DNA of 20,568 bases from RXOA01 sp964547105 (GCA_964547105.1 CAZJLO010000032.1:1-20568), one strand, 5' to 3'. Numbered from the stretch's first letter, positions 1 to 7,533 are shown. Made by a program: numbers and translations. Notes: a model not told the origin generated them from the letters alone.

Positions 1-85
1 TTCGCGTTCGGATCTCCTTGCACAATCCTCACTTCGCGTTCGGATCTCCTTGCACAATCCTCACTTCGCGTTCGGATCTCCTTGC
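1..85. repeat. 32-bp tandem direct repeat, 2.66 copies
   Basis: Two identical 32-bp units (1-32 and 33-64) are followed by the first 21 bases of a third (65-85). The unit begins ttcgcgttcggatctccttg. The third, partial copy carries the last codons of the minus-strand VOC gene, whose stop codon lies at 61-63, so the repeat looks like the 3' end of that gene copied outward. Perfect identity at the very edge of the window, in a scaffold that also has an N gap, makes an assembly artefact at a contig end a serious possibility. A true short tandem duplication cannot be excluded. Confidence 0.9.
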
Positions 86-429
86 ATTAGGCCGAATCGG
101 TTTCCTTCCGAATCCAAGCAATACGCCATCCAGCCGACGCCGGGCACCGCGATCTTCCCGGCCACGATCGTCCCGCCATAGTGCTTGACTACGTTGAGGT
201 AGGCATCAAGGTCGGGAACATTGATCGTGTTCACAACGCAATCCGCGGGCCGCTCGCGCCGAGCGATAGCACCGTCAATTCCCGGTTCGTTCTCGGAGCC
301 GGTCGTCAACATCCAGTAGTCAACCGGACCGTTCCACTTTTCCACCCGCCAACCGAACACCTTGGTGTAGAACTGGATGGCTCGTTGGGGATCATCGGCG
401 AAGATCTCGAAATGGTTCACTCTTGGCAT
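61..429 (-). CDS. VOC/glyoxalase-fold family protein
   Basis: The 122-residue product has the single-module vicinal oxygen chelate pattern. It opens VNHFEIFADDPQRAIQFYTK, has the typical FGWR after the first helix, and closes with YCLDSEGNRFGLMQ, the usual C-terminal strand of glyoxalase/bleomycin-resistance-like proteins. Proteins of this kind often dimerise and may bind a metal, but the substrate cannot be read from sequence and most relatives are uncharacterised. The ATG at 427-429 follows a strong AGGAGG on the minus strand (centred near 443), which fixes the start. The stop lies inside the left-edge 32-bp repeat, but the C-terminus (QGDPNAK) looks natural. It lies 109 bp downstream of the small membrane protein gene. 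Confidence 0.85.
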   Translation of the reverse strand: MPRVNHFEIFADDPQRAIQFYTKVFGWRVEKWNGPVDYWMLTTGSENEPGIDGAIARRERPADCVVNTINVPDLDAYLNVVKHYGGTIVAGKIAVPGVGWMAYCLDSEGNRFGLMQGDPNAK

Positions 430-538
430 GGCGACACGCTCCTCCTATTCCGCTTGTTCCGGTGCTTCGAGCGATCGAGCTTGAACTCAAGCCAGAGCGT
501 ATCATGGGCGATCAGCGAAAGACCAACCGGCGGAAGAC

Positions 539-858
539 TCAGGGATTGCCGCGTTCTCGACCTCGCCACCCATGCGAGACCACCCATCCACGTCGTTCGG
601 TGCGATACCGAAACCACAACAGAAGGTCAACCAAGACAAGCAGCAGGTTGAACGCGTAAAGCGCCGTTACCCAATCGGCTTGACCAAGCAGCTTGTTGCC
701 GATTCCGAACGCATAGCCGACGCAGATCAGGATCATGAACAGCGGGCCCTTCCCCTCCACCTGCCGAGGAAGANNNNNNNNNNAACCGCCTTGGCAATCG
801 AGATCGGCCAACTTACGGCAAAGCAGGCAAGCATAATTGCTTCCAGCGCCCCCATCAT
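539..858 (-). CDS. Small conserved membrane protein, interrupted by a sequencing gap
   Basis: Two minus-strand reading frames on either side of the N run join into one small hydrophobic protein. The N-terminal part reads MMGALEAIMLACFAVSWPIS then IAKAV. The C-terminal part reads EGKGPLFMILICVGYAFGIG and, after KLLGQADWVTALYAFN, a third hydrophobic segment ending LLLWFRYR. The order (helix, SWPxSI-K, short basic loop, GKGPLF helix, KLL, DWV, helix) matches a family of three-helix membrane proteins of about 80-95 residues that I have seen in anaerobes; its function is unknown to me. The two halves are in different frames across the 10 Ns, so the true gap is not exactly 10 bases or the flanks contain errors. 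Start codons at 858 or 855 lie 17-20 bp after the pepT stop, so it is probably co-transcribed with pepT. Confidence 0.7.
774..783. other. Assembly gap (10 Ns)
   Basis: Ten consecutive N characters mark a scaffold join of unknown or estimated length. The gap falls in the loop between the first and second hydrophobic helices of a small membrane protein. The change of reading frame across it shows that the real distance is not the written one. Confidence 0.98.
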
Positions 859-874
859 CCACCACCCATTAGGA

Positions 875-2173
875 TCATCCCGGCACACCGCCGTCCCCGG
901 GCCGCTCCTGCTCCGCCCAAAGCCGTACGAGTTGCTCGCAGACATCGACCGCTTTGGCCATGTCTTCGAGAGACACCCATTCCAGCGGACCGTGAGCGTT
1001 GTGCGTTCCCGCGAACAGGTTCGGGGTCGGTAAGCCGCGTTCAGTAAGCTGAGAGCCGTCGGTCCCTCCGCGGATCGGGGTGACTTTCGGCGTCATCCCA
1101 ACACGCCGGATCGCCTCGGTGGCCAGATCGGCGGGGCGCATGTCGTTCTCCAACCAGTAGCGCATGTTTCGATACTGCGCTCGTGTCTCGACGCCGAACC
1201 GGGCCCGCGGTTCACTCCTGGAGAGCGCGTCGACCAGGGTTCTCAAGAACTCTCCGTACCCGTTCAGTTCCTCCATTTCGAACGCTCGCAGAATGAACCG
1301 AAGCTCCACCCGATAGGCATTCCCTTCGACATTCGAGAGATGGATGAACCCCTCCCGTTCATTCGACGTCTCCGGCGTATGGGCGTGCTGCGGCAGCGCA
1401 CCGATCAATTTGCCGGCAAGGGTCAAGGCGTTGACCAGTCGATCCTTCGCTTTCCCGGGGTGGATCGAAACCCCCTCGATCGTCACCACAGCTTCGTCGG
1501 CTGAGAAGCTCTCGTAGGTAATCTCGCCCGGCGCTTCGCCGTCCAGCGTGTAGGCGATGTCGGCATCGAGATCCTCCAGCGACAGATTCTCGACGCCACG
1601 CCCTACCTCTTCGTCAGGAGTGAAGCAGATGCGCAGGCGGCCGTGCGGGATAGAGCGATCAGCAAGGAGCCGCTCGGCGAGCGTCATGATGATCGCAACG
1701 CCGGCTTTGTCATCCGCCCCAAGCAGGGTCTTCCCGGACGCACTGATGATCGTCTCGCCGATCTTCTCGGAAAGCCCCGGTGCCGACTTCTCATCCAGGA
1801 TTCGATCCGGTGCGTCGGGTAGGACGATCGGCTTCCCGTCATACTCTCGGACAATCAGCGGCTCGACGTGACATCCGCTGAAATCGGGGCTGGTATCCAC
1901 GTGCGCCAGAAGCGCGATCGTCGGCGCTGTCTCGTCCAACTCGACGGTCGCCGGAATCGTCGCCAACACACAACCGTACTCCGTCAGCCGGACGTCTTTC
2001 GCTCCCAGCTCACGGAGCTCGTCAGCAAGGATCCGCTGCAGATCGAGCTGCTTTGCCGTACTCGGGACCGTCGGCGAATCATGATCGCTTGCCGTGTCCA
2101 CCCGCACATAGCGGACGAACCTCTCTTCGATTCGATCGCTTTCCTGCTGACAGCCACGCTCTTGTCCGCTCAC
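875..2173 (-). CDS. pepT: Peptidase T (tripeptide aminopeptidase, M20B)
   Basis: Cytoplasmic zinc tripeptidase that removes N-terminal residues from tripeptides at the end of peptide breakdown. The 432 residues are close to the usual 405-415, with a slightly longer N-terminus. Visible M20 motifs are HVDTSPDFSG with H91 and D93, GADDKAGVA with D154 (bridging metal ligand), TPDEEVG with E188/E189 (catalytic base and ligand), TLDGE with D211, and GTHNAHGPLEW with H394. The lid domain spans roughly residues 220-335. The start is a GTG at 2171-2173, preceded by AAAGGAG at about 7 bases spacing. It lies 131 bp downstream of the malic enzyme gene and just upstream of the broken membrane protein gene. 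Peptide use would suit the KamA-family enzyme in the same window. Confidence 0.95.
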   Translation of the reverse strand: MSGQERGCQQESDRIEERFVRYVRVDTASDHDSPTVPSTAKQLDLQRILADELRELGAKDVRLTEYGCVLATIPATVELDETAPTIALLAHVDTSPDFSGCHVEPLIVREYDGKPIVLPDAPDRILDEKSAPGLSEKIGETIISASGKTLLGADDKAGVAIIMTLAERLLADRSIPHGRLRICFTPDEEVGRGVENLSLEDLDADIAYTLDGEAPGEITYESFSADEAVVTIEGVSIHPGKAKDRLVNALTLAGKLIGALPQHAHTPETSNEREGFIHLSNVEGNAYRVELRFILRAFEMEELNGYGEFLRTLVDALSRSEPRARFGVETRAQYRNMRYWLENDMRPADLATEAIRRVGMTPKVTPIRGGTDGSQLTERGLPTPNLFAGTHNAHGPLEWVSLEDMAKAVDVCEQLVRLWAEQERPGDGGVPG

Positions 2174-2227
2174 CTAGAGGCTCCTTTTGTCTCGATACGA
2201 CGATCGGCCGGCGTTCTTTTCGAGAGA

Positions 2228-2255
2228 ATTCTAGGCCCGCAGCCGCTCAACGCAA
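2228..2255 (-). promoter_or_regulatory. Candidate sigma70-type promoter for pepT
   Basis: On the minus strand a -35-like TTGCGT (2250-2255) is followed after 16 bases by TAGAAT (2228-2233), which matches five of six -10 consensus positions. It sits about 55 bases upstream of the pepT GTG and downstream of the hairpin that follows the malic enzyme gene. Prediction by eye only. Confidence 0.4.
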
Positions 2256-2272
2256 CCCGATCCCCTACGCAG

Positions 2273-2298
2273 CCAAGGAGCCACGTGAGGATCCTTGG
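2273..2298 (-). terminator. Hairpin just after the malic enzyme gene
   Basis: Perfect 7-bp inverted repeat, ccaagga (2273-2279) with tccttgg (2292-2298), with a 12-base loop. It begins about 6 bases past the malic enzyme stop codon on the minus strand. No T-run follows, so it may be a weak or Rho-assisted terminator or a 3' stabilising structure. Confidence 0.35.
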
Positions 2299-2304
2299 AC
2301 ACAA

Positions 2305-3723
2305 CTACGTACCGTCCATCTCCTTCGGGGGCCGCGGGATGTGCCCTTCACGCATCAGGATCTCCGTCTCTTCCCGCGCACCGGTGATTTGCAGCCTGGC
2401 GGTATGCCGGCGCTCCTCCTCCGGCAGCGGGCGGCGAGCCAGCCCTTGCTCGATTGCCTTCCCTCCCACGGCAACCGCCACATCGATGAACACGTCAGCG
2501 TCCATCATCGTCGGAACAAGCCGCGACTCCGAGAGGTCGCGTCCACCTCTCGTTGCCGCCGAAGCGATCGCTTCGGCAGCGGCGATCGCCATCTCATCAC
2601 TAATCGTGCTTGCCTGAACATCAAGCGTTCCCCGGAAGATTCCCGGAAAGCCAAGGGAGTTGTTGATCTGGTTCGGGAAGTCCGACCGGCCGGTACCGAC
2701 GATGCGAGCGCCAGCCTGTTTCGCCTCCCACGGCCAGATCTCGGGGACGGGATTGGCAAGCAAGAATGCGATCGAATCGGGCGCCATCGCTTTGATCCAC
2801 TTCGCTTCAAACGTCTCCGGGCCTGGGCATGCCGCGGCAATCAACACATCCGCGCCGACAAGCGCCTCTCGGAGCCCGCCTCGCCGGCCGTGTCCATTGG
2901 TGATGTCCGCGAACCGCCACTTGGTTGGATTCGCCCGCATCCCTTCTTCGGCATCCTGGCGGTCCCGGTGGATGATTCCGCAACTATCGACAAGGATGAC
3001 GTTTTTCGGATCGACGTTTCCGGAGTGAATCAGCAAAATCCTCAGGAAGGCGAGATTCGCCGCTCCCGTGCCGAGAATACAGAATGAGACTTCATTCAAG
3101 TTCTTCCCAACAACGCGCAACGCGTTGAGAACGCCGGCAAGCGTGACAGCCGCAGTTCCTTGCTGATCGTCGTGCCAAACAGGGATATCAAGCCGCTCTC
3201 GCAAACTCTCGAGAATGCGAAAGCATTTCGGTGTCGCCAGGTCTTCCAGATTGATTCCGCCGAAACCGGGAGAGATCCATGTCACCGCCCGGATGATTTC
3301 GTCCGGATCCTGAGTGCCAAGCACGATCGGGTAAGCGTCGACCCCGCCCAAATGCTTGAAAAGAAGGGCCTTGCCTTCCATCACCGGAAGTGCCGCCTTG
3401 GGCCCGATGTTTCCCAGCCCGAGAACCCGGGATCCATCGCTGACCACGGCGACGGCGTTTGCCTTGTTTGTGTAGCAGAGAGCTTTCGTCGGATCTTCGG
3501 CGATTTCCTTGCACGGAGCGGCCACCCCGGGGGTGTACCAGATGCCGTAGTCGTCAAGGCCGCGCACGACGCACTTCAGTCCTGTCCGCAGCTTCCCCCG
3601 ATAGAAGCGGTGGAGTCCCGGAGAGATCTTCGACGGCCGATCCACTTCACCAAGGTCCTTCTCCATGTGGTTTCCGGGCTCAATCTGATCATTCCCGTCC
3701 TCGTCGCTAGCATTCGATTCCAT
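2305..3723 (-). CDS. NAD(P)-dependent malic enzyme (oxaloacetate-decarboxylating)
   Basis: Oxidatively decarboxylates malate to pyruvate, CO2 and NAD(P)H. With the chosen start it has 472 residues and is of the short bacterial type without a phosphotransacetylase domain. Seen motifs (this start): WYTPGVAAPC with Y63, EGKALLFKHLGG with catalytic K118, GGINLEDLATP with E160/D161, HDDQQGTA with D185/D186 for the divalent metal, and the Rossmann loop GTGAAN at 218-223. The LVDS at the end of the second Rossmann strand is compatible with NAD, but cofactor preference is uncertain. I chose the ATG at 3721-3723 because AAGGGAG lies about 10 bases upstream and the family fold starts soon after. The frame stays open to 3843, but that extension is low-complexity and unlike the family. 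Residues 1-30 are acidic and poorly conserved. The gene is divergent from apgM. Confidence 0.92.
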   Translation of the reverse strand: MESNASDEDGNDQIEPGNHMEKDLGEVDRPSKISPGLHRFYRGKLRTGLKCVVRGLDDYGIWYTPGVAAPCKEIAEDPTKALCYTNKANAVAVVSDGSRVLGLGNIGPKAALPVMEGKALLFKHLGGVDAYPIVLGTQDPDEIIRAVTWISPGFGGINLEDLATPKCFRILESLRERLDIPVWHDDQQGTAAVTLAGVLNALRVVGKNLNEVSFCILGTGAANLAFLRILLIHSGNVDPKNVILVDSCGIIHRDRQDAEEGMRANPTKWRFADITNGHGRRGGLREALVGADVLIAAACPGPETFEAKWIKAMAPDSIAFLLANPVPEIWPWEAKQAGARIVGTGRSDFPNQINNSLGFPGIFRGTLDVQASTISDEMAIAAAEAIASAATRGGRDLSESRLVPTMMDADVFIDVAVAVGGKAIEQGLARRPLPEEERRHTARLQITGAREETEILMREGHIPRPPKEMDGT

Positions 3724-3836
3724 TGCGATACGGCTCCCTTTCGTTTCCTCGCACGCGCGGGTCCAAGTGCTCATGCTCGGGACCATCTTCTCACGTATCG
3801 CCTCCGCACTCAACCGATCCTGCCCCCGATTTGTCC

Positions 3837-3865
3837 TTGACATCCTGGCAGCCCGCCGCTACCTT
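3837..3865 (+). promoter_or_regulatory. Candidate sigma70-type promoter for the apgM-fdh gene cluster
   Basis: A perfect -35 TTGACA (3837-3842) is followed by a 17-base spacer and a -10-like TACCTT (3860-3865). Initiation would fall near 3872, giving a leader of only about 16 bases that still contains the GAGGAGG Shine-Dalgarno (3876-3882) before the apgM ATG. It is the only good plus-strand promoter I see at the head of the long plus-strand block. The -10 match is moderate. Confidence 0.45.
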
Positions 3866-3887
3866 GACGCCGCGTGAGGAGGCACAC

Positions 3888-5147
3888 ATGAAGGCTGTTC
3901 TAATCATTGCCGACGGACTTGGCGGGCGCCCAACGGACCTTGCAGGAAAGACCTGTCTGGAAGCGGCTTCCACACCCAATTTGGATGCGCTGGCTTCACG
4001 CGGCGCTCTTGGAATGGTCGATCCGATCGGACCGGGTGTGCGCCCGGGAAGCGATACGGCACATCTTTCCTTGCTCGGCTACGATCCTCGCCAGGTCTAC
4101 ACAGGGCGCGGCGTGTTCGAATGCTTCGGCATCGGAATGAAGGTTCTCCCTGGAGACATCTGCTTCCGGGCCAACCTGGCTACAGCCGAGCAAACCCCGG
4201 ATGGTCTCAAGATCATCGATCGCCGAGCCGGGCGCATCGAAGCCGGCCAGGCTGAGTTGGCCGCCGTCCTGAATACAATCAAGCTTGCCGTATCGCCGAA
4301 GATTTCTTTCGATTTCCTGTCAAGCACCCAGCATCGCGGCGCACTGCTCCTCCGCGGCCACAGCATTCGCTTGAGTTCAGAGATCACCGAGAATGATCCG
4401 CACGTCGCGGGGGACTTGGTACCCGATTCAAGCCCCAATCCCAATGCAATCGAGGATGCGGCAGCGCGGGTAACAGCGGCCGCCGTCAATGAAATCACAA
4501 GGCGCAGTTTCGAGCTGTGGAAGGATCATCCCGTCAATCGCGACCGAGTGCAGAATGGGAAACCCCCCGCAAACATCGTCTTGTTGCGCGGTGCATCGGA
4601 CGCGCCTCATCTCGATTCGATCCAATCCTCCTACAAGGTGAAGGGAGCCGTCATCGCCGGCGGCGCGCTGTACCGGGGTGTCAGTCTGGCTTGCGGCATG
4701 TGTCAGCTGGACGTCGACGGCGCCACCGGCGGACTGGACACAAACCTCGCCGCCAAGGCAGAAGCGGCGTTGGAGGCACTGAACACGTTCGACTACGTGT
4801 TTATCCACGTCAAAGGCACTGACAACGCCGGCCACGATCAGGATGCAACAGGCAAGCGCGATTTCATCGAACGGATCGATCGCGAACTGATCGGACCTCT
4901 GAACCGCCGGCTGGATTGGTCGACGACTCATGTCGCCATCACGGGCGATCATACGACCCCGATTGACTTCGGCGACCACACCACCGAGCCGGTCCCCGTT
5001 CTGTTCGCGGGGCCGAATGTGATGCCCGATGCCGTCACGACGTTTGGCGAACGCGCCGCGGCAACCGGAGGTTTGAACCGCTTCAGCGGGCAAGTCCTGC
5101 CGATTCTGTTTGGCTACAACAACTGGAGCCCGAAGTTCGGGGCGTAG
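3888..5147 (+). CDS. apgM: 2,3-bisphosphoglycerate-independent phosphoglycerate mutase, archaeal (ApgM) type
   Basis: Cytoplasmic glycolytic/gluconeogenic enzyme that interconverts 3- and 2-phosphoglycerate through a phosphoserine. It belongs to the alkaline-phosphatase-like metalloenzyme superfamily. At 419 residues it has the usual ApgM length. Motifs: IIADGLGGRP with metal ligand D9, PGSDTAHLSLLGYDP with the presumed nucleophile S55 and H59, YTGRGVFE, HVKGTDNAGHDQD with D312/H316, and ITGDHTTPIDFGDHTTEP with D354, H355 and H364. The ATG at 3888 has GAGGAGG upstream at 3876-3882. An open frame reaches back to 3723 but carries no family sequence. It lies 21 bp before the first DRTGG gene, in the same direction as the formate dehydrogenase cluster, so it may share its promoter. 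A functional link to the redox complex is not obvious. Confidence 0.93.
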   Translation: MKAVLIIADGLGGRPTDLAGKTCLEAASTPNLDALASRGALGMVDPIGPGVRPGSDTAHLSLLGYDPRQVYTGRGVFECFGIGMKVLPGDICFRANLATAEQTPDGLKIIDRRAGRIEAGQAELAAVLNTIKLAVSPKISFDFLSSTQHRGALLLRGHSIRLSSEITENDPHVAGDLVPDSSPNPNAIEDAAARVTAAAVNEITRRSFELWKDHPVNRDRVQNGKPPANIVLLRGASDAPHLDSIQSSYKVKGAVIAGGALYRGVSLACGMCQLDVDGATGGLDTNLAAKAEAALEALNTFDYVFIHVKGTDNAGHDQDATGKRDFIERIDRELIGPLNRRLDWSTTHVAITGDHTTPIDFGDHTTEPVPVLFAGPNVMPDAVTTFGERAAATGGLNRFSGQVLPILFGYNNWSPKFGA

Positions 5148-5168
5148 GCATCTCTAGGGAGAGATACG

Positions 5169-5552
5169 ATGAAGTTCGCCGATGTCATGAAACTGCTGGA
5201 TGGCGAGATCCTCGAAGGTGATGACCCTTCCGACTTGGTCATCGACCGCGCCTACGCCGCGGATCTACTGTCGGATGTCCTCGCGCTGACCGATGAGAGA
5301 ACCACGCTCATTACCGGGACGATCAGTCCTCAAGTCATCCGTGTCGCCGATATTCTCAATATCATCGCCATCATTTTCGTGCGTGGAAAGCGCCCTCCGA
5401 AGTCCGTGGTGACGTACGCTCAGCGCGTCGGAATTCCCGTGCTGTGTACCAAGAAAACCATGTTCGAGTCGTGTGGCCTGCTGTACGCCAACGGCGTACG
5501 CCCGTGCAAGAACCGCCCCGTGAGCGGCACCGGATCCGGATGCTCGAAGTAA
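5169..5552 (+). CDS. DRTGG domain protein 1
   Basis: 127 residues with the DRTGG-type fold: FADVMKLLDGEILEGDD start, VIDRAYAADLLSDVLAL, a hydrophobic strand VADILNIIAIIFVRGKRPP, and the C-terminal MFESCGLLYANG. DRTGG domains also occur between the CBS and phosphotransacetylase-like parts of larger proteins. Free-standing copies are typical of hydrogenase gene clusters of anaerobes, where the biochemical role is unknown; a small-molecule sensing or regulatory job is likely. AGGGAGAG at 5156-5163 precedes the ATG. The tail is cysteine-rich, with cysteines at the FESCG position and in RPCKNRP and SGCSK, which goes beyond the domain proper. Its end overlaps the next gene by 13 bp, indicating translational coupling. 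Confidence 0.85.
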   Translation: MKFADVMKLLDGEILEGDDPSDLVIDRAYAADLLSDVLALTDERTTLITGTISPQVIRVADILNIIAIIFVRGKRPPKSVVTYAQRVGIPVLCTKKTMFESCGLLYANGVRPCKNRPVSGTGSGCSK

Positions 5553-5977
5553 CCTACAGTGTCCGAGCGGGGGATATCGAGCACGGAGGGACCTCATCCG
5601 CTTGGCTGAAGGTCGAACTCCGCAAGGAAGGGGTCGGTGAAGAGCTTGCTCGACGCGCCGGCGTCATCGCGTTCGAGGGCGAAATGAATCTCATCCTCTA
5701 TGCGACACACGGCGGGACATTACGGGTAGAGGTGGATGACTCGCACATCAAACTCGAAGTGAACGATGACGGGCCGGGGATCGAAGACCTTGACCTGGCG
5801 ATGACGCCGGGGTACTCCACCGCTCCCTATTGGGCGGCGAATCTTGGATTCGGAGCAGGAATGGGGCTCATCAACATCGAGCGGAATGCCGATCGATTCG
5901 AGATCTCTTCGCATCTTGGAGAAGGGACGCGAATCGCATGCTGGATCGACAGGAGGAACGATGCCGCTTCGACTTAG
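5540..5977 (+). CDS. GHKL/HATPase domain protein 1 (anti-sigma/serine-kinase-like)
   Basis: 145-residue stand-alone histidine-kinase-type ATPase domain related to RsbW/SpoIIAB-like serine kinases. Seen: N-box region EGEMNLILYATHGG with its Asn, G1 box NDDGPGIEDLDLAM, and G2 region GFGAGMGLINIERNADRF followed by GEGTRI. There is no dimerisation/phosphoacceptor helix or receiver domain, so it is not a classical sensor kinase. It may phosphorylate or hold a partner, perhaps one of the flanking DRTGG proteins; that is inference. The ATG lies inside the end of the preceding gene and has no convincing Shine-Dalgarno, so translation probably depends on the upstream gene. It overlaps the next gene by 17 bp. 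Confidence 0.83.
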   Translation: MLEVTYSVRAGDIEHGGTSSAWLKVELRKEGVGEELARRAGVIAFEGEMNLILYATHGGTLRVEVDDSHIKLEVNDDGPGIEDLDLAMTPGYSTAPYWAANLGFGAGMGLINIERNADRFEISSHLGEGTRIACWIDRRNDAAST

Positions 5978-6311
5978 CGACCTTTGTGACGACCTGGCAC
6001 TGGAACATCTAACACCCGAACTGGACCTCAATCGCGAGGTGAACCATGCCCTGGTCGGCGATCTTCTCTCCGATGTCCTCGCTGCCGCCAAATCAGGCGA
6101 TGTGTGGATCACGGTACAGCGACACCAGAATGTCGTCGCCGTTGCCAAAGTGACCGGCCTTGCCGCGGTGATCCTGGCACGCAACGTTCGCCCTACCGAT
6201 GACGTGATCGCAATGGCCATTGAACAAGAGGTCGTCCTTCTGGGGAGTTCCTCCACGGCATTCGATGTCTGCGGCCGTCTCTACGCACTCCTTCACGGAG
6301 ACACCCGGTGA
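5961..6311 (+). CDS. DRTGG domain protein 2
   Basis: 116 residues, a second and divergent copy of the DRTGG-like module: LSDLCDDLALEHLTPELD, VGDLLSDVLAAAKSGDVWIT, hydrophobic VTGLAAVILARNVRPTDDV, and FDVCGRLYALL at the end. The layout parallels DRTGG protein 1 (SDVLA, a hydrophobic strand, R-P, CGxLYA), but it lacks the cysteine-rich tail. The ATG at 5961 follows a clean AGGAGG at 5951-5956 and lies 17 bp inside the HATPase gene. Its stop codon overlaps the GTG of the PHP gene (GTGA). The DRTGG-HATPase-DRTGG-PHP run forms a coupled block ahead of NuoE-1 and is probably a regulatory or assembly module for the redox enzyme. No biochemical role is established. Confidence 0.8.
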   Translation: MPLRLSDLCDDLALEHLTPELDLNREVNHALVGDLLSDVLAAAKSGDVWITVQRHQNVVAVAKVTGLAAVILARNVRPTDDVIAMAIEQEVVLLGSSSTAFDVCGRLYALLHGDTR

Positions 6312-7024
6312 GGCAGTTCATCGCCGACCTCCACATTCATACATGCCTCTCTCCGTGTGCCAGCCTGCGAATGGCTCCGAGGGCGATCGTCGACGCGGCA
6401 CTCGCCAAAGGGTTGGATCTCATCGCAATTACCGACCACAACAGTTGTGCCATGGCCGACACCGTCGCCCGGGTCGCTGTGCGGCAAGGGCTCGAGTTTC
6501 TCTACGGCATCGAATTTCAGACAGCTGAAGAGGTCCACGTTCTCGGCTACTTCGACTGCGCCGGCTCCTGCCGGGCCGCTGCTGACGAAGCGTATGCATA
6601 TCTTCCTGATCGCCGCAACGATCCGCTTGCCTTCGGAGATCAAGTCATCGTGGATGAAGAAGAGACGATCCTCGCCACCGAACCGAAGCTGCTCATCAAT
6701 TCGCTCCGTCTCAGCATCGAACAGGTATTCTCCCTGATCCGCAAATACGGTGGTCTTGCCGTTCCCGCCCACATTGATCGCGAAGCATTCGGCATCATTG
6801 CACAGCTCGGCTTTATCCACGACAATCTCCGGCCAGCGCTGGTAGAAGTGGCCGGAAATACGGTCCCTTCTTCCGTTGGAGAAGCAGGTATCCTGCGATC
6901 GTCAGACGCACACGATCTTGGGGAAATCGGGCGAAGGACGACGACGCTCGTCATGGGTTCGGTTTCCGTGCGCGAGCTAGAGTGGGCGGCAGCCGGGAGA
7001 CACTCACGGAAGATCCTCGGCTAG
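6308..7024 (+). CDS. PHP domain metal-dependent phosphoesterase
   Basis: 238-residue stand-alone PHP (polymerase and histidinol phosphatase) domain, a trinuclear-metal hydrolase fold acting on phosphoesters. Ligand motifs are complete: ADLHIHTCLSPC with H9 and H11, ITDHNS with D43 and H44, GIEFQ with E69, VHVLGYF with H77, PAHIDR with H155, and SSDAHDLGEIG with D200 and H202. It is therefore predicted active; the substrate is unknown (nucleotide and phosphorylated-protein substrates are both possible). The start is a GTG at 6308 that overlaps the previous stop by four bases. PHP proteins of this size recur beside NuoE/NuoF hydrogenase genes in anaerobes, suggesting a dedicated role. Confidence 0.9.
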   Translation: MRQFIADLHIHTCLSPCASLRMAPRAIVDAALAKGLDLIAITDHNSCAMADTVARVAVRQGLEFLYGIEFQTAEEVHVLGYFDCAGSCRAAADEAYAYLPDRRNDPLAFGDQVIVDEEETILATEPKLLINSLRLSIEQVFSLIRKYGGLAVPAHIDREAFGIIAQLGFIHDNLRPALVEVAGNTVPSSVGEAGILRSSDAHDLGEIGRRTTTLVMGSVSVRELEWAAAGRHSRKILG

Positions 7025-7053
7025 GTCACACCACCGGCCAAGAAGGAGGAGCA

Positions 7054-7533
7054 TTGCACAAGCAACCTGCGCGCAACGCACTATACGCCGAACTCTCAGA
7101 AATCATCGAGGCGCATCGCGACACGGAAGGACCTTTGATTCAGGTGCTTCACCAGGCGCAGGAGCTGTTCGGCTTCATTTCGGTCGAGGTACAACAGCTG
7201 ATTGCCGAGAGAATGGGAATCTCACCTTCAACGGTGCGCGGCGTGGTCACATTCTACAACTTCTTCCGGACCGAACCGCAAGGGCAATACACGATCAACG
7301 TCTGTCTCGGTACAGCATGCCACGTCAAAGGAGCCCAGCGTATCGTCGATGTGCTTGTCGATGAACTGGGCACGAAACTAGGGGGGACCACGGCCGACGG
7401 CCGCTTCACACTGACGGCGGTGCGGTGCGTCGGTGCTTGCGGGCTGGCTCCTGTGATGATGGTCAACGATGAAGTCTACGGGAAGCTCGATCGAGAAAAA
7501 GTGCGCGAAATCCTGCAGCGCTACGCAGCATGA
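7054..7533 (+). CDS. nuoE: NuoE-like [2Fe-2S] subunit 1 (HydC-type, thioredoxin-fold)
   Basis: 159 residues, full length for NuoE/HydC. The helical N-terminus is followed by VTFYNFF and the thioredoxin-fold [2Fe-2S] site: CLGTAC (C84, C89) and CVGACG (C125, C129), spaced as in complex I 24-kDa subunits. In NAD-dependent hydrogenases and formate dehydrogenases this subunit pairs with NuoF and tunes electron flow around the FMN. The only sensible start is a TTG at 7054, preceded by AAGGAGGA at 7043-7050. An in-frame ATG at 6982 would overlap the PHP gene and add non-family sequence. It starts 29 bp after the PHP stop, and its own stop overlaps the next start (ATGA). It is all-cysteine competent, unlike two other redox domains nearby. 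Confidence 0.92.
   Translation: MHKQPARNALYAELSEIIEAHRDTEGPLIQVLHQAQELFGFISVEVQQLIAERMGISPSTVRGVVTFYNFFRTEPQGQYTINVCLGTACHVKGAQRIVDVLVDELGTKLGGTTADGRFTLTAVRCVGACGLAPVMMVNDEVYGKLDREKVREILQRYAA

Noticed and set aside
1..85. Repeat length of 32 bp suggests a CRISPR array edge
   Set aside because: The units abut directly with no spacers, and the unit is the 3' end of a protein gene.
3724..3843. N-terminal extension of the malic enzyme upstream of 3723
   Set aside because: The sequence does not resemble the family, would overlap the apgM promoter region, and the ATG at 3721-3723 has a good AAGGGAG.
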